A stretch of DNA of 64,000 bases from Agapanthus africanus. Taxonomy: Eukaryota > Streptophyta > Magnoliopsida > Asparagales > Amaryllidaceae. Below the pieces are notes generated by a model. The model was not told the origin of the DNA and did no database searches. It saw nothing but the letters and a program-made list of their open reading frames with translations. The stretch covers positions 614,511,348 through 614,575,347 of the forward strand of contig CM057342.1 in the NCBI GenBank assembly GCA_030015575.1, written 5' to 3'. Both the position numbers and the translations under genes were made by a program. Each line of letters begins with the position of its first letter. Within the stretch, counting starts at the first letter, position 1. Below, piece after piece: positions 54,416 to 64,000 of this stretch.

Positions 54416-57013
54416 GGCCAAAATATCTCCTCTTGATACACTGTTTGCACAGTAATGTCTTATTTTGTTTGCTGTATTTTCTGGGAATTTTTAATATTTA
54501 TTCAAGAGTTGAATATTCTGGGTTGTATTGGGAGTTCGTAGATTCGATCGAATTGTCTAATCTTGTCTATGTGTTTTCTGGATAATTATTGAATATGTTA
54601 AAAAGTTCGACCGGATATAAATACCCACCTTTTCCCCTGCCGGAAAATTTCCAAGTGTTGGATTTTTCTGTGGTTTAAGGACGTTCTGAGTAGTGCAAGT
54701 AACGCGATGGTCCCTCTAGAAGACAACAAACCTTAACTCGATTATGTGACCGTCTTGAACTGCCCTTTGAACCTTATGGTTTGGGGCAGTACGGCGTGCC
54801 ACAGGTGAGGCGTTGGCTTGACCCTTCTACGGCTGGACCGTTGGTACTGAGGCATGAAATGAATATCTTTGAACTTATTTCATGTGTTGAACGGTTTCGG
54901 GAAAACTTGGGTGTTCGATTGTTCGATCGAAAAGTTTAACATTTTCTATCTTATCCGGAATGGGATACAATAATTGGAATTCACAAACAGTTATGAGATA
55001 ACTAGATGAATGTTATAAATCTAGCGGTTTAGTCTCACTTGATATTGAAAAGAGTTTTCGATAATGGGACTAAAATGCGGGGTTTATAATTGTTAGGCAT
55101 GTGATGTCTAAGTATTTCATTTGATTAGGCATGCGATGTCTAAAGAGGTTGCGGATTCCAACTGTTGTAGTTTTACACTTTCTTTTCTGTGACCGTAAGT
55201 GTAATATGTGATATCGCCGGTTTCGTTGCTATATGCCAACGACAATTGGGATGCGCATATTTACTTACGTTGATGACATGTGATGTTATATGTTGCTGGA
55301 TATGTTATATTGGATCGTCGTGTTTGAATAGCCGGGGTTTTTTATGTGAGATGAGTGTTTTTCATTTTCATTCATGTAAAAATTTGTATGTAATATTCTT
55401 TCATTGGGGCACTTCCAGGTTGCGGAAGTTGTCACCTTTTATATATTATTTACTTTTCCGCACTAGGATAGACCCAAGGAGGGGAGCACAAGTAACCGGG
55501 TTCTAGGGTCCAGTGGGAGACCATCTCGAGGAGTCGAGTCCGGGTCTCCTAACCCTAGAATTGGTAGGGTTGCTTGCCGCTCTCGTAGGGGTCTAGGGGT
55601 GTAGGATTGGCTATTCATCACGACCGTGGAATCCGTATTTTATACTGGCTCGTATTAAAAACACGGACGTCCTAGTATATCCAATGTTTCATATGTTTCT
55701 TCTGCTGCGATATCTGTGATATGATCATGTGATGTTCTATGATAGATACAGTATATAGTATATATGATATATTATATAGACGTTACTTATGTTTTGCACC
55801 CGCACTAGCCCTGCCCTGCTCTGTCGTTAGTTACCTAACCTAACGGTGCACGAGGGGACATCGAGGCAAATGCGGATGGCATAAGCGTACGTCGTATTTA
55901 TCTGTGATGCTTAGGTGACTTAAATGATGGGACTTCATTAATGTGATTAATGAAAGAAAAGAAACCTAAAAGATGTTGCAGAATCAAATTTTAAATAAAA
56001 AGGGTAGCTACAGTTTTGCTTTGCATAGTGGTATATATGATATACCCTGCACCTTATTCAATGAGGAAAGGGCCAAGATCCCTTCACCGGGAGTGACCCC
56101 TTTAGCAATAACTGGCAGATGCTACACACTCGGTTTGCTTTTGATTGTTTTTGGAGTTTTGCTTTGCACAGCGATATATATGATATATCCTGCACCTCAT
56201 TCGACGAGGAAAGGGCCGACGATCCCTTCACCGGGAGTGACCCCTTTAGCAAAACTAGAAAAGCCTCAAAATCACTCCATTTCAAAACTTCATTCGATTC
56301 TACAACGATATCAAGTTCATTACGCAATAGGTTTTCAGAAAAACCTGTCGTAGCCCTCCGTCATTTCAGATAAGAACTGTTTAGTATTCGTGCTGCGTTT
56401 GTTGGCCTTTGTCAAGGCGTAGTGTGCGGTAGCTGAATAGTGCTTATCTGCTTGTGCATGTGATGCAGATTGTTTCAGGGTAGTCGTACGACCTTGTTGG
56501 CCTTTGTCAAGGGTCGTGCGGGTGGGTTTGATTCAATCAAGAAATGACGGGTTGAACTTGACTAGCATCCCATGATTTGTTGGCCTTTGTCAAGGTCATA
56601 GGACGCTAGGGGCAAAATATTATCGGGAATTTCAAGTGTTGAAATTTGCAATGAGATTGCATACCTTCTATGAGATAGTTGGATCCCGATACCCACTGCG
56701 AGTAAGAGTTGCTCCTGGGAGAGTTTTACACATTACAATTAGCCGATCAAGTAGGTGTCTAGAAAGGTGTCAACGGGGTTACGCCTCTGGGAAAACGAGG
56801 TTTACTTTAATTAGGTCCGTGCGAAAGCACGGGGAACCTCCCTCAAAGTACCGACACTGGCCTGGCTGAAAAATTGGCGAAGTTGTAGGGTGTAATTAAT
56901 CCCGGCTAGTCTTTCCTTTTAGGGTTTGAAGGAAGATTTGATAAAAACCAGTGGGAGCCATCCTGATTAGATAAGATAATAACCAATCTGATCTTGCAAG
57001 AGCATACGCTAAA
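54416..57013 (+). other. Long gag-less leader of element 2
   Basis: No gag or zinc knuckle. The longest frames are 126 and 105 codons and are not conserved with element 1, whereas nucleotide blocks are (CCGGGTTCTAG, CCGTTAGTTA/CGTTAGTTACC, CCGTCATTTCAGAT). The region appears to be conserved non-coding RNA leader or the decayed gag zone. Confidence 0.6.
56010..56255 (+). repeat. Two-copy direct repeat in leader of element 2
   Basis: CCCTTCACCGGGAGTGACCC occurs at 56080 and 56224. Each is preceded by TTTTGCTTTGCA, a GATATAYCCTGCACC block and GAGGAAAGGGCC. The same arrangement is in element 1 at 11232 and 11369. Confidence 0.85.
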
Positions 57014-58363
57014 GTGTTTTCTTCTCTCTCTCTCCAGGTAGCGACCATTTCATGCCCTAATCAAGATAATAATATGGATGTATTGACCGAACCCGCATGT
57101 TATACTGTGCTGGGGAACGTTGGTTCCGTTCTTTCTTATAAGAGTTATAGGACTGAACAGGATATAGGGGAATACCAGGATTCCCATGCCACCCGAATGA
57201 AGAAAGTACATGTTGATGCATTTTCTTCGGGTGTGTTCATTACAGAGAACTGTTTCTCCATTTGCTCTACGTCCTGGGTATTAGATACCGGGTCAGGATC
57301 CCATATATGTAATCAGTTACATGGGCTTAGAAAAGGTAGAGAACTTGGAGAAGGTGATAAAGACATTAGAGTTGGAAATGGTGCAATTGTTGCAGCTAAG
57401 ACTGTCGGGGAATATCACTTTGTATTACCAACTGGTAATACATTGATTCTGAACGAATGCTATTACATGCCGAACCTGATATGCAACATTATATCGGTTT
57501 CTTTGTTGAGTAAAGAGGGATATAATTTTGTATTACAGGACAATGTTATGAACATTTTCCGTAACCAAAAGTTGGTTGGATCAGGCACGTTGTGCAATGG
57601 CATTTATGTTCTAAATCAATCTACAGTTCTGAGCATAACAAACACACACAAGAGGAAGAGTTCTGAACTGAACGAATCCTTCTTGTGGCATTGTAGACTG
57701 TGTCACATCAATGCGACACGACTTGCTAAGTTGCATAAGGATGGGTATTTAAATCCGTTTGAATTTTCATCTTATGACACTTGCCAGTCATGTCTCAAAG
57801 GCAAGATGACCAAAACTCCGTTTACAGGACACGGAGAAAGAGTTACCGAACTCTTGGGACTAATACATAGTGATGTATACGGTCCCATGTCTACACATGC
57901 CAGGGATCGTTCTTCATACTTTATTACATTCACTGACGATCTCTCTAGATTCGGATATGTGTTCCTGATGAAACACAAATCAAAAGCTTTTGAGAAATTT
58001 AGAGAATATAAACAAGAAGTTGAAAACCAAACTGGAAAAAGTATTAAAATCCATCGATCTGATCGAGGAAGTGAATACTTGAGCAATGAATTCCTGGACT
58101 TCCTAAAAGAGAATGGGATTCTCTCTCAGCTGACACCTCCATATACACCACAGCACAACGGTGTATCAGAACGGAGGAACCGCACCCTATTAGATATGGT
58201 GCGCTCTATGATGAGCACAGCTGAGTTACCTATTTCCTTCTGGGGATATGCGCTGGAAACAGCAGCATACCTATTGAATCAAGTTCCAACTAAATCTGTA
58301 CCTACCACACCATATGAGATATGGAGTGGGAAGAGACCATGTCTTAAACGAGTTAAGATATAG
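57014..58363 (+). pseudogene. Protease and integrase of element 2
   Basis: A 449-codon frame, of which translation probably starts at an internal Met such as 57074. The aspartic protease motif is [12 protein letters not shown] with D91. The integrase zinc-binding residues are H226, H231, C257 and C260. The catalytic triad D287, D350 and E386 has the exact D-D-35-E spacing. The chain ends at TAG 58361-58363, where the family has Trp (RVKI-W-GCPAYV). It then continues in frame until an extra A in GAAAAAGGAA near 58520. So the integrase catalytic core itself is intact. Confidence 0.88.
57018..57037 (+). promoter_or_regulatory. Possible 3' splice site before pol of element 2
   Basis: A pyrimidine tract (TTTTCTTCTCTCTCTCTC) ending CAG at 57035-57037, just before the protease-containing frame. 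Element 1 has TTTCTTTTCTCTCTCTCTTTGGCAG at the matching place (12017-12041). BARE elements are known to make a spliced RNA, but a donor site was not identified here. Confidence 0.35.
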
Positions 58364-60320
58364 GGTTGCCCGGCCTATGTCAAAAGGCAAAATCCGGACA
58401 AACTCGAGGCACGGTCAGTTCTATGCAAGTTTGTGGGATATCCCAAACATTCACATGGATATCTTTTCTACTATACAGAGGAACAAAAAGTGTTTGTTTC
58501 TCGACATGCCACCTTTTTGGAAAAAGGAATTTCTTGCAAAAGAAATTAGTGGGGATAAGGTAGAACTGGAAGAAATTCCGGCTACACAAACTCAAACTGA
58601 AGATTTAGTGGAACCAGAGGATTCAGAAGCTCCCGACGAACCTCAGCCTCTCCGCCGATCTAGTAGGGTTCCTCGCCCACCTGAGAGATACTACGGTTTT
58701 CTCATGGATGGTGGGAGCGAGGATTGCATCATGGAGGATGATGACCCAACTAGCTTCGAGCAGGCCATCACGAGTAGGGACTCAGTGAAATGGCTGGATG
58801 CTATGCGGTCCGAGATGGAATCCATGTACACCAACAAAGTATGGACTTTGGATGTTGCTCCTGAAGGGGTAAAACCCATTGGGAGCAAGTGGATCTTCAA
58901 GAAAAAACTTGGTGTAGATGGGAAAGTGGAGACTTTCAAAGCTAGACTTGTTGCAAAAGGTTTTCGTCAAAGACCAGGTGTGGACTATGACGAAACCTTT
59001 TCTCCAGTGGCTATGCTTAAATCCATCCGGATCATGCTTGCCATCGCTGCATATCATGATTACGAAATCTGGCAAATGGATGTTAAGACCGCCTTTCTAA
59101 ATGGTGATTTAGAAGAGAGCGTGTACATGACTCAGCCAGAGGGCTTCGTAGACAGTGGGAGCAGCGGGAAGGTGTGCAAGCTGCTTAAATCCATTTATGG
59201 ATTAAAGTAAGCATCGCGGAGTTGGAATATCTGCTTTGACGTCGTTATCAAAGAGTTTGATTTCGTCAAAAACCCAGATGAACCTTGTATTTACAAGAAG
59301 GTGGCAGAGAGTAAGGTTGTCTTCCTCGTATTGTACGTGGACGACATACTCTTGATAGGAAATGATATTCCTATGCTGCAATCGGTCAAGCTCTTCTTAT
59401 CACAAAGATTCTCAATGAAAGATCTTGGTGATGCCTCCTGCATATTGGGAATTGGGATCTATAGAGATAGATCCAAAAGGATATTGGGATTGTCCCAATC
59501 CAGGTACATTGACACCATATTAAAGAGGTTTAGTATAGAAGAATCCAAGCGTGGGAACTTGCCCACGATCTCTGGAGTCACTCTCTCCAAAGAGATGTCT
59601 CCCAAGACTGATTTGGAGAGAGCTCGCATGCAAGGGATACCCTATGCTTCGGCTGTAGGCTCTATCATGTACGCGATGCTATGTACCAGACCCGATGTAG
59701 CATACTCACTAAGTGTAGTGAGCAGGTATCAAGCTGATCCTGGAGAGAATCACTGGACAGCTGTGAAGAGCATTCTCAAGTACTTGCGAAGGACTAAAGA
59801 GATGCTCTTGGTGTATGGTAACGGAGAACTCCAAGTGGAGTCCTTTACCGATTCGAGCTTCCAAAGTGATAAGGACGACTCAAAGTCGTAGTCGGGATTT
59901 GTCTTTACCCTTTACGGAGGGGCGGTTAGCTGGAAGAGTTCCAAGCAGGAAACCGTGGCAGACTCGACGATGGAGGCTGAATACATCGCTGCCAACGATG
60001 CTGCCAAAGAGGCAGTCTGGATCAAGAAGTTCATTACTGAACTTGGAGTGGTTCCATCCATTGAGCATCCAATACCTTTGTATTGCGATAACAATGGAGC
60101 GGTGGCTTTGGCCAAGGAACCTAGGTCCCATCAGCGATCCAGGCATATTCTGATGCGGTATCACCTGATCCGGGAGATAGTTGATCGCCGGGAGATCGAG
60201 GTCAGGAGGGTTGACACGAAGAACAACACGGCGGATCCACTCACGAAGGCTATTCCCCAGATACAGTTTGAGAGACTCTTCGGGATGCTCGGTATGCGAT
60301 ACTACAGCAGCTGGCCCTAG
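58364..60320 (+). pseudogene. Reverse transcriptase and RNase H of element 2
   Basis: After the frameshift near 58520 one frame runs to the terminal stop at 60320, broken only by TAA 59208-59210 (GLK-Q-ASRSW) and TAG 59889-59891 (DSKS-Q-SGF). RT motifs are KWIFKKKLGVDGKVETFKAR, QMDVKTAFLNGDLEE and the active-site YVDDILLIGND. RNase H has FTDSSFQSDKDD, DSTMEAEYIA, YCDNNGAVALAKEP and DTKNNTADPLTKAI. All catalytic residues that can be seen are present. Each nonsense codon is one transition from the expected codon. Confidence 0.88.
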
Positions 60321-60323
60321 TGC

Positions 60324-60334
60324 AAATGGGAGAT
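60324..60334 (+). promoter_or_regulatory. Polypurine tract of element 2
   Basis: CAAATGGGAGATT directly before the 3' LTR, matching element 1. Confidence 0.75.
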
Positions 60335-62545
60335 TGTTAGTTGTATGTATGCCCTAGAGGCCAGTATTGTACAGATGATGTATATTATATTGGATGCTTG
60401 GACATATATAGAGATGACTTTCTTGCTCGATATGATAGTATGCTATCTGGTTGCTCTTTATCTTAACATGTACACTAGTCTCTTTAAACTGTCTTATAGT
60501 TACATGTTGGTAAAGCCCTTAGGATGTGTACTTGACTACCTGGACTATGATGCGGATCATACTAGTGGGGGCATGGTAGTCTATAGGTACATCCTTCAAG
60601 GTCCCTAGTCGTGGGTGTATCGAGACGGGGCATCGATATACCAGTGTAGACTAGTGTATACGCTTCTCGACCCATGAGATGGGCGATGGATGATCCCATA
60701 TCCATTGGTGTTTGACATCAGAGATGGTATACGGGTGCTCAGTGGAGACTGGGTACACTGGATGGACTCGCCGAGAACTCCCGATGATATTATACCTCAC
60801 GTCAGATGGCAGTTCTCAGGTGACACTTGTACAGGTTAGTCTGTAGACCCGAGATCGTCATAGAGTCTTGTGTGATTCCCACTGTGCTTTGATCTCCACC
60901 TTACCACGTCCATGAGGGCGTGCAAAATGGTGGTCTTTGGGTACAGTCCCGAGTCACATGGAGACAATGAGCGATAGGAATGGTTTCGTCTCTCCCGGTA
61001 TTGGGGGTTGATGTTGCGCAGTGCTCGATTGGCCGTAACAGGGAAGTCCCTGGCCAGGGCTGATCTAAGATTTGCTGGTAAGTGTTACCAGTAGTTTCTC
61101 GACCCGTTATGAGCCTCACATCGGCACGACTTATCGATTACCGGGGTCTGACGTTTACCACCCCTAGACTTGATATGCGACATATCAGACGAACAGACCG
61201 GACTGTACGGTAAGTGTTACTGGTTGGATTCACAGGAGTGTGAGCGGGCTAGCTCGTCGATCTTCTGATCGCTCAATACCCGGGTGGCCGTTACGTTTAG
61301 CAGACCGCTTGCGGCTTGTGGGTGCTTGATATGATCATCATCTGCTGCCGGCGTATTGACGAGTCTTTAGAGTCCTACACAGAGGTTTCCTGGCTCAAGC
61401 TAAACGAAATAGGAGCGCATATGAGATATGTGCAGGACAGAGAATAATGCATGTATGTGATACCGTATACCATTCTCGTGATGAATGTATCGATTGGTTA
61501 TATGCGATATAACCTAGATATCGAATCAAGGATTGATTCGATAAGCCGATACATAGAATACTAGTCGGTTATATGTGATATGACCGGATCGTTAAATCAA
61601 GTGTTGATTTAATGATTTAATGTATAATTATATATTTGATATATTACTTTGCATTAACTAGTATTGGTTCACTTTAAATGGATTTTCTCACTTGATGTCC
61701 AAGTTGTATATGTGATATACTTTTGTGCACATGTTTGTATCATGTTTGATGATACATGCTCATTTGGTTAAGTGTAAAGAATGAAACCATGGTTAAGTTG
61801 ATGATTAGGGTTTTGCTTATTCATTTATTTATTTGTTTATTCATTTTTGATAGATAAACATGAATGGTGGCTTTGTTTGTTTTTAGTTGAAGATTCATGA
61901 AGCTTTGACTTAGTCACCATTCTTGTCTCATGCTTAACCCTAACCATTTGAACTAACCCTAGTTCATTCTCTACACTTAACTATGGTTGAGAATATGATA
62001 AGAATGAATTCTTTTTCAATTATTCAAAAACACTTATCATATTCTATCTTCTTCATCATCTTCTTCTTCAAGAAAAAGCTTGCCACCATTAATGGCATCT
62101 TGAGCAAAAGTGTGAGAAATCCAATTCTAAAGTGAACCCACCTCCTATTTCTTCACCCTCTACCTCTTGCCAAGTAGTATAGGGTGTTTTCTTCACAAGT
62201 TTCACAACTTGGTGAAGTTGGAGCTTGATCTTGTGTAACCTCGACGTAGATCATCTTTGGCATCGTAGCCGACGACTAGTCCGCTCATTTCTCCGATGAA
62301 GCCGATGCTAGAGTCCGAGATCCGACTTGGACAGCGAGAGGACGTCTACGTGGAGCTAAGGAAGTGGAGAACCGGATCTACAAAGGTTGTAGCTTCTTAC
62401 TTTTAGTTAAGATGTTAACGAGTTTCACTTTTCGCCTAAAATTCTAGTTAACGATCCGTATTAGGGTTTCTCGGCACTCGTAAAATTTGAAATTGGCATG
62501 GTTGATGCCTTGTGAGACTTCATTAGCGTGCCTAGGAACCCTACA
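60335..62545 (+). repeat. 3' LTR of Angela-like element 2
   Basis: 2,211 bp, one base shorter than the 5' LTR. It is followed by CAAAC and the continuation of element E. Confidence 0.92.
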
Positions 62546-62550
62546 CAAAC

Positions 62551-63111
62551 TGCGCTGTTGCGCTCTTGGGAAAGCGCTACGTGTCAACATCTGAACTACT
62601 TGTGCTATGCGCTTTAAGATAGAGCTTCGCTCTCTGTAATTGGCGCAACTCACCAAGGTACGCCACGTGTCAGCAGCGCAGCGCACTGACACAGCGCACT
62701 GCGCAGTTGCGCTTGCGCTCACCAGAGCGTGAAACGTGTCACCATCACATGCGCTTGCGCTCATTAATTGGCTCAAAGCGCCTGACAAGCCACGTGGGGC
62801 ACTGTCAGAGTATTTAATGTTCTGCATTATTAAAGAAAAGGGACAAAGCCCAATTAAAAGGCCTAACAGGCCTAATAAAAAATGCCATGCATTCTAAAAA
62901 GAAAAGGGGCAGAGCCCAAACAAAATAGATGCTTTGCATCACTTATAAAAGGGCAGAGCCCAACCAAGGCAAAAATGACGCAGTGCATTACTAAAAAGGG
63001 GCAAAGCCCTAGCACAGGTCTAATAGACCAAAAACAAAAGAATGTTGAAACTGGACTTAGCCCAATCATGGCCATAAGTCCTCAAACTAAATTGACTGAG
63101 CACGGCTGCTC
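62551..63111 (+). mobile_element. Element E, right part: stem-loop array continued
   Basis: GCGC/CACGTG-rich sequence (CCACGTGTCAG 62663, CCACGTGGGG 62790), then a second run of perfect hairpins. They include AGAGC-TTC-GCTCT (62621), CTGACA/TGTCAG (62782-62808), AGGCCT-AAC-AGGCCT (62859), AATGC-CAT-GCATT (62881), GGGC-AGA-GCCC (62907, 62951), GATGC-TTT-GCATC (62928), GGGC-AAA-GCCC (62999), GGTCT-AAT-AGACC (63017) and GAGCA-CGGC-TGCTC (63098). Style and loop length match the left part. No coding frame beyond shadows. Confidence 0.6.
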
Positions 63112-63190
63112 CCTAAATCAATTTATATCCTGTTCGAGGGTACATCTCCGAACTCCTCTGACATCTATCGTTGTAATCCTTCAACGGCGT
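63112..63190 (+). promoter_or_regulatory. Promoter-like module, copy 1
   Basis: TTTATAT (about 63121) followed by GAGGGTACATCTCCGAACTC and ATCGTTGTAATCC. The last part is matched at 63614-63660. The end can also fold: CTCTGAC (63157) pairs with GTCAGAG near 63189. Confidence 0.4.
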
Positions 63191-63225
63191 CAGAGAGGTG
63201 ATGAGCCCCAACGACTATACATGAA

Positions 63226-63486
63226 TATGGATTGCGGGGTCCTTAAACTCGTGGACTGAGATGTCCTTAAACTAATATTGGACCGAGACGTCCCTAAACT
63301 AATATCGGACCGAGACGTCCTTAAACTAATAATCATCCCTAAATGGGAACGACGGACCGAAACGTCCCTAAATTAATAACGGACCACCACGTTCCTAAAC
63401 TGGCGATGGATCGAAACGTCCTTAAACTAATAATGGACCACCACGTCCTTAAACTGGCGACGGACCACCACGTCCCTAAACTGGAG
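63226..63486 (+). repeat. 27-bp minisatellite with ACGTCC core
   Basis: GGACCGAGACGTCC or GGACCACCACGTCC units followed by YTAAACT start at 63253, 63280, 63307, 63353, 63381, 63408, 63435 and 63462, mostly 27 bp apart. Two unit types alternate in the right half. ACGTCC contains the ACGT core of bZIP sites. Confidence 0.85.
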
Positions 63487-63584
63487 CAGTAGAGCCTCCA
63501 AACACGCTTTTGCCGGATCTAAACGGTCCCGTTTAAGTTGATCTTAGCCTCAAACACGGCTAACGTGTCCTTAAACATTCAAAT

Positions 63585-63658
63585 AGACTATAAAACCCTC
63601 AATCAACTTAGGCTCAAGGGTATATCTCCGAACTCCTTTGACAGTTATCGTTGTAATC
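63585..63658 (+). promoter_or_regulatory. Promoter-like module, copy 2
   Basis: TATAAAA at 63591-63597 followed by CAAGGGTATATCTCCGAACTC and TTATCGTTGTAATCTG. It resembles the transcription-start region of a Tat-type LTR and repeats copy 1 about 480 bp away. The 27-bp minisatellite lies upstream as a possible enhancer. Confidence 0.45.
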
Positions 63659-64000
63659 TGATTGACACGAAAGAGTGTGTTTGTAGTAGTTAACCGCAAT
63701 CAATAACGGTATCGCGTGTAGCTAGACCGAGATGAGTACTGGTCGTCCTCTGGGAAACGTTGAACCTTTTATTTTTACTTTAGATGTGTTGAAAAAGAGA
63801 GGAGGAATAAAGAGTTTTGTGAAAAGTTTCTAAATCTACATTAAACAAGAATGTAAAATATAGATCTAGATTATTTTAAAGATGTAGTTAATATAATAAG
63901 GGGGCTTGTAGGGTTCGTTAGGATTTAGTAGTTATGAACGATTAATTAAAAGTTACCCTTTTTATCCATTAATAGATTTAGAACTAGAACGACGGTGATG
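63659..64000 (-). mobile_element. Athila-like LTR, cut by window end (minus orientation)
   Basis: TGATTGACACG is followed by AGTTAACCGCAATCAATAACG and GATGAGTACTGGTCG. These correspond to the first 80 bp of the element F LTR (GTTAACCGCAATCAGAAACG, GGTGAGTACTGGTCG). By analogy this is the U5 end of a minus-oriented LTR. The rest lies outside the window. Confidence 0.6.

Larger units (their letters stand above)
51960..62545 (+). mobile_element. Angela/BARE-like Ty1 element 2
   Basis: The LTRs (51960-54171, 60335-62545) are flanked by the perfect duplication CAAAC (51955-51959, 62546-62550). It has a tRNA-Met primer-binding site, a 2.8-kb leader without gag, then protease, integrase, RT and RNase H in Ty1 order. 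I counted under 30 LTR differences (about 1.3 percent). Pol carries three nonsense changes and one frameshift but is otherwise well preserved. It is related to element 1 in LTR, leader and pol. Absence of gag means it depends on capsid from another element, as known for BARE-2 of barley. Confidence 0.92.

Noticed and set aside
62444..63259. Frames of 125-127 codons on both strands near the right end
   Set aside because: They cross the boundary between an LTR and element E and run through hairpin-rich sequence. There is no recognisable protein family.

Overview
The window is plant nuclear DNA, almost certainly from a flowering plant with a repeat-rich genome. I found no intact host gene, rRNA gene or canonical tRNA gene. 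The evidence for a plant is the set of LTR-retrotransposon lineages present: Tat/Retand Ty3 elements with a second RNase H, Athila-like elements primed by tRNA-Asp, a chromodomain (Del/Tekay-like) Ty3 element, and Angela/BARE-like Ty1 elements. Several plant-type MITEs are also present.

Layout. Positions 1-5502 are AT-rich and hold a decayed Athila-like LTR, a Mutator-type MITE (2373-2695), a larger terminal-inverted-repeat element (3213-4155), a foldback element (4165-4546) and a tRNA-like SINE head. From 5503 to 20824 there is a three-layer nest. A 748-bp Tat solo LTR (duplication CAATC) is split by Tat element A (6164-20732, duplication ACACG). Element A is non-autonomous: a gag stub followed by three 85-88 bp tandem arrays. 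It is itself split by Angela-like element 1 (7529-17676, duplication GCCGC), whose LTRs are about 99 percent identical although its pol is a ruin.

From 21914 a pol-bearing but broken Tat element B runs to 29432. Inside it lies an Athila-like LTR (27243-29090) that ends in a primer-binding site extended into 49-51 nt of tRNA-Asp complement. This insert is flanked by a 107-bp target duplication and looks like a captured reverse-transcription intermediate. From 29433 an old minus-strand LTR (D) follows, cut into pieces by a gag-protease-only Athila-like element F (30186-38764, duplication GGTGG, minus strand) and a Del/Tekay-like element (40071-50742, duplication CATAC).

From 51005 there is an unclassified element E made of a long run of small perfect stem-loops, most with 3-nt loops, plus a 54-bp G-box repeat and a TATA box. 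Angela-like element 2 (51960-62545, duplication CAAAC) splits E, and the stem-loop run resumes to about 63111. The right edge has a 27-bp minisatellite, two related promoter-like modules and the start of another Athila-like LTR.

The most unusual signals are the stem-loop array of E, the tRNA-extended LTR insertion, and a GC-rich palindrome (core GCGGAACCGCGG) that recurs in four otherwise unrelated retrotransposons. LTR identities and difference counts were made by eye and are approximate.
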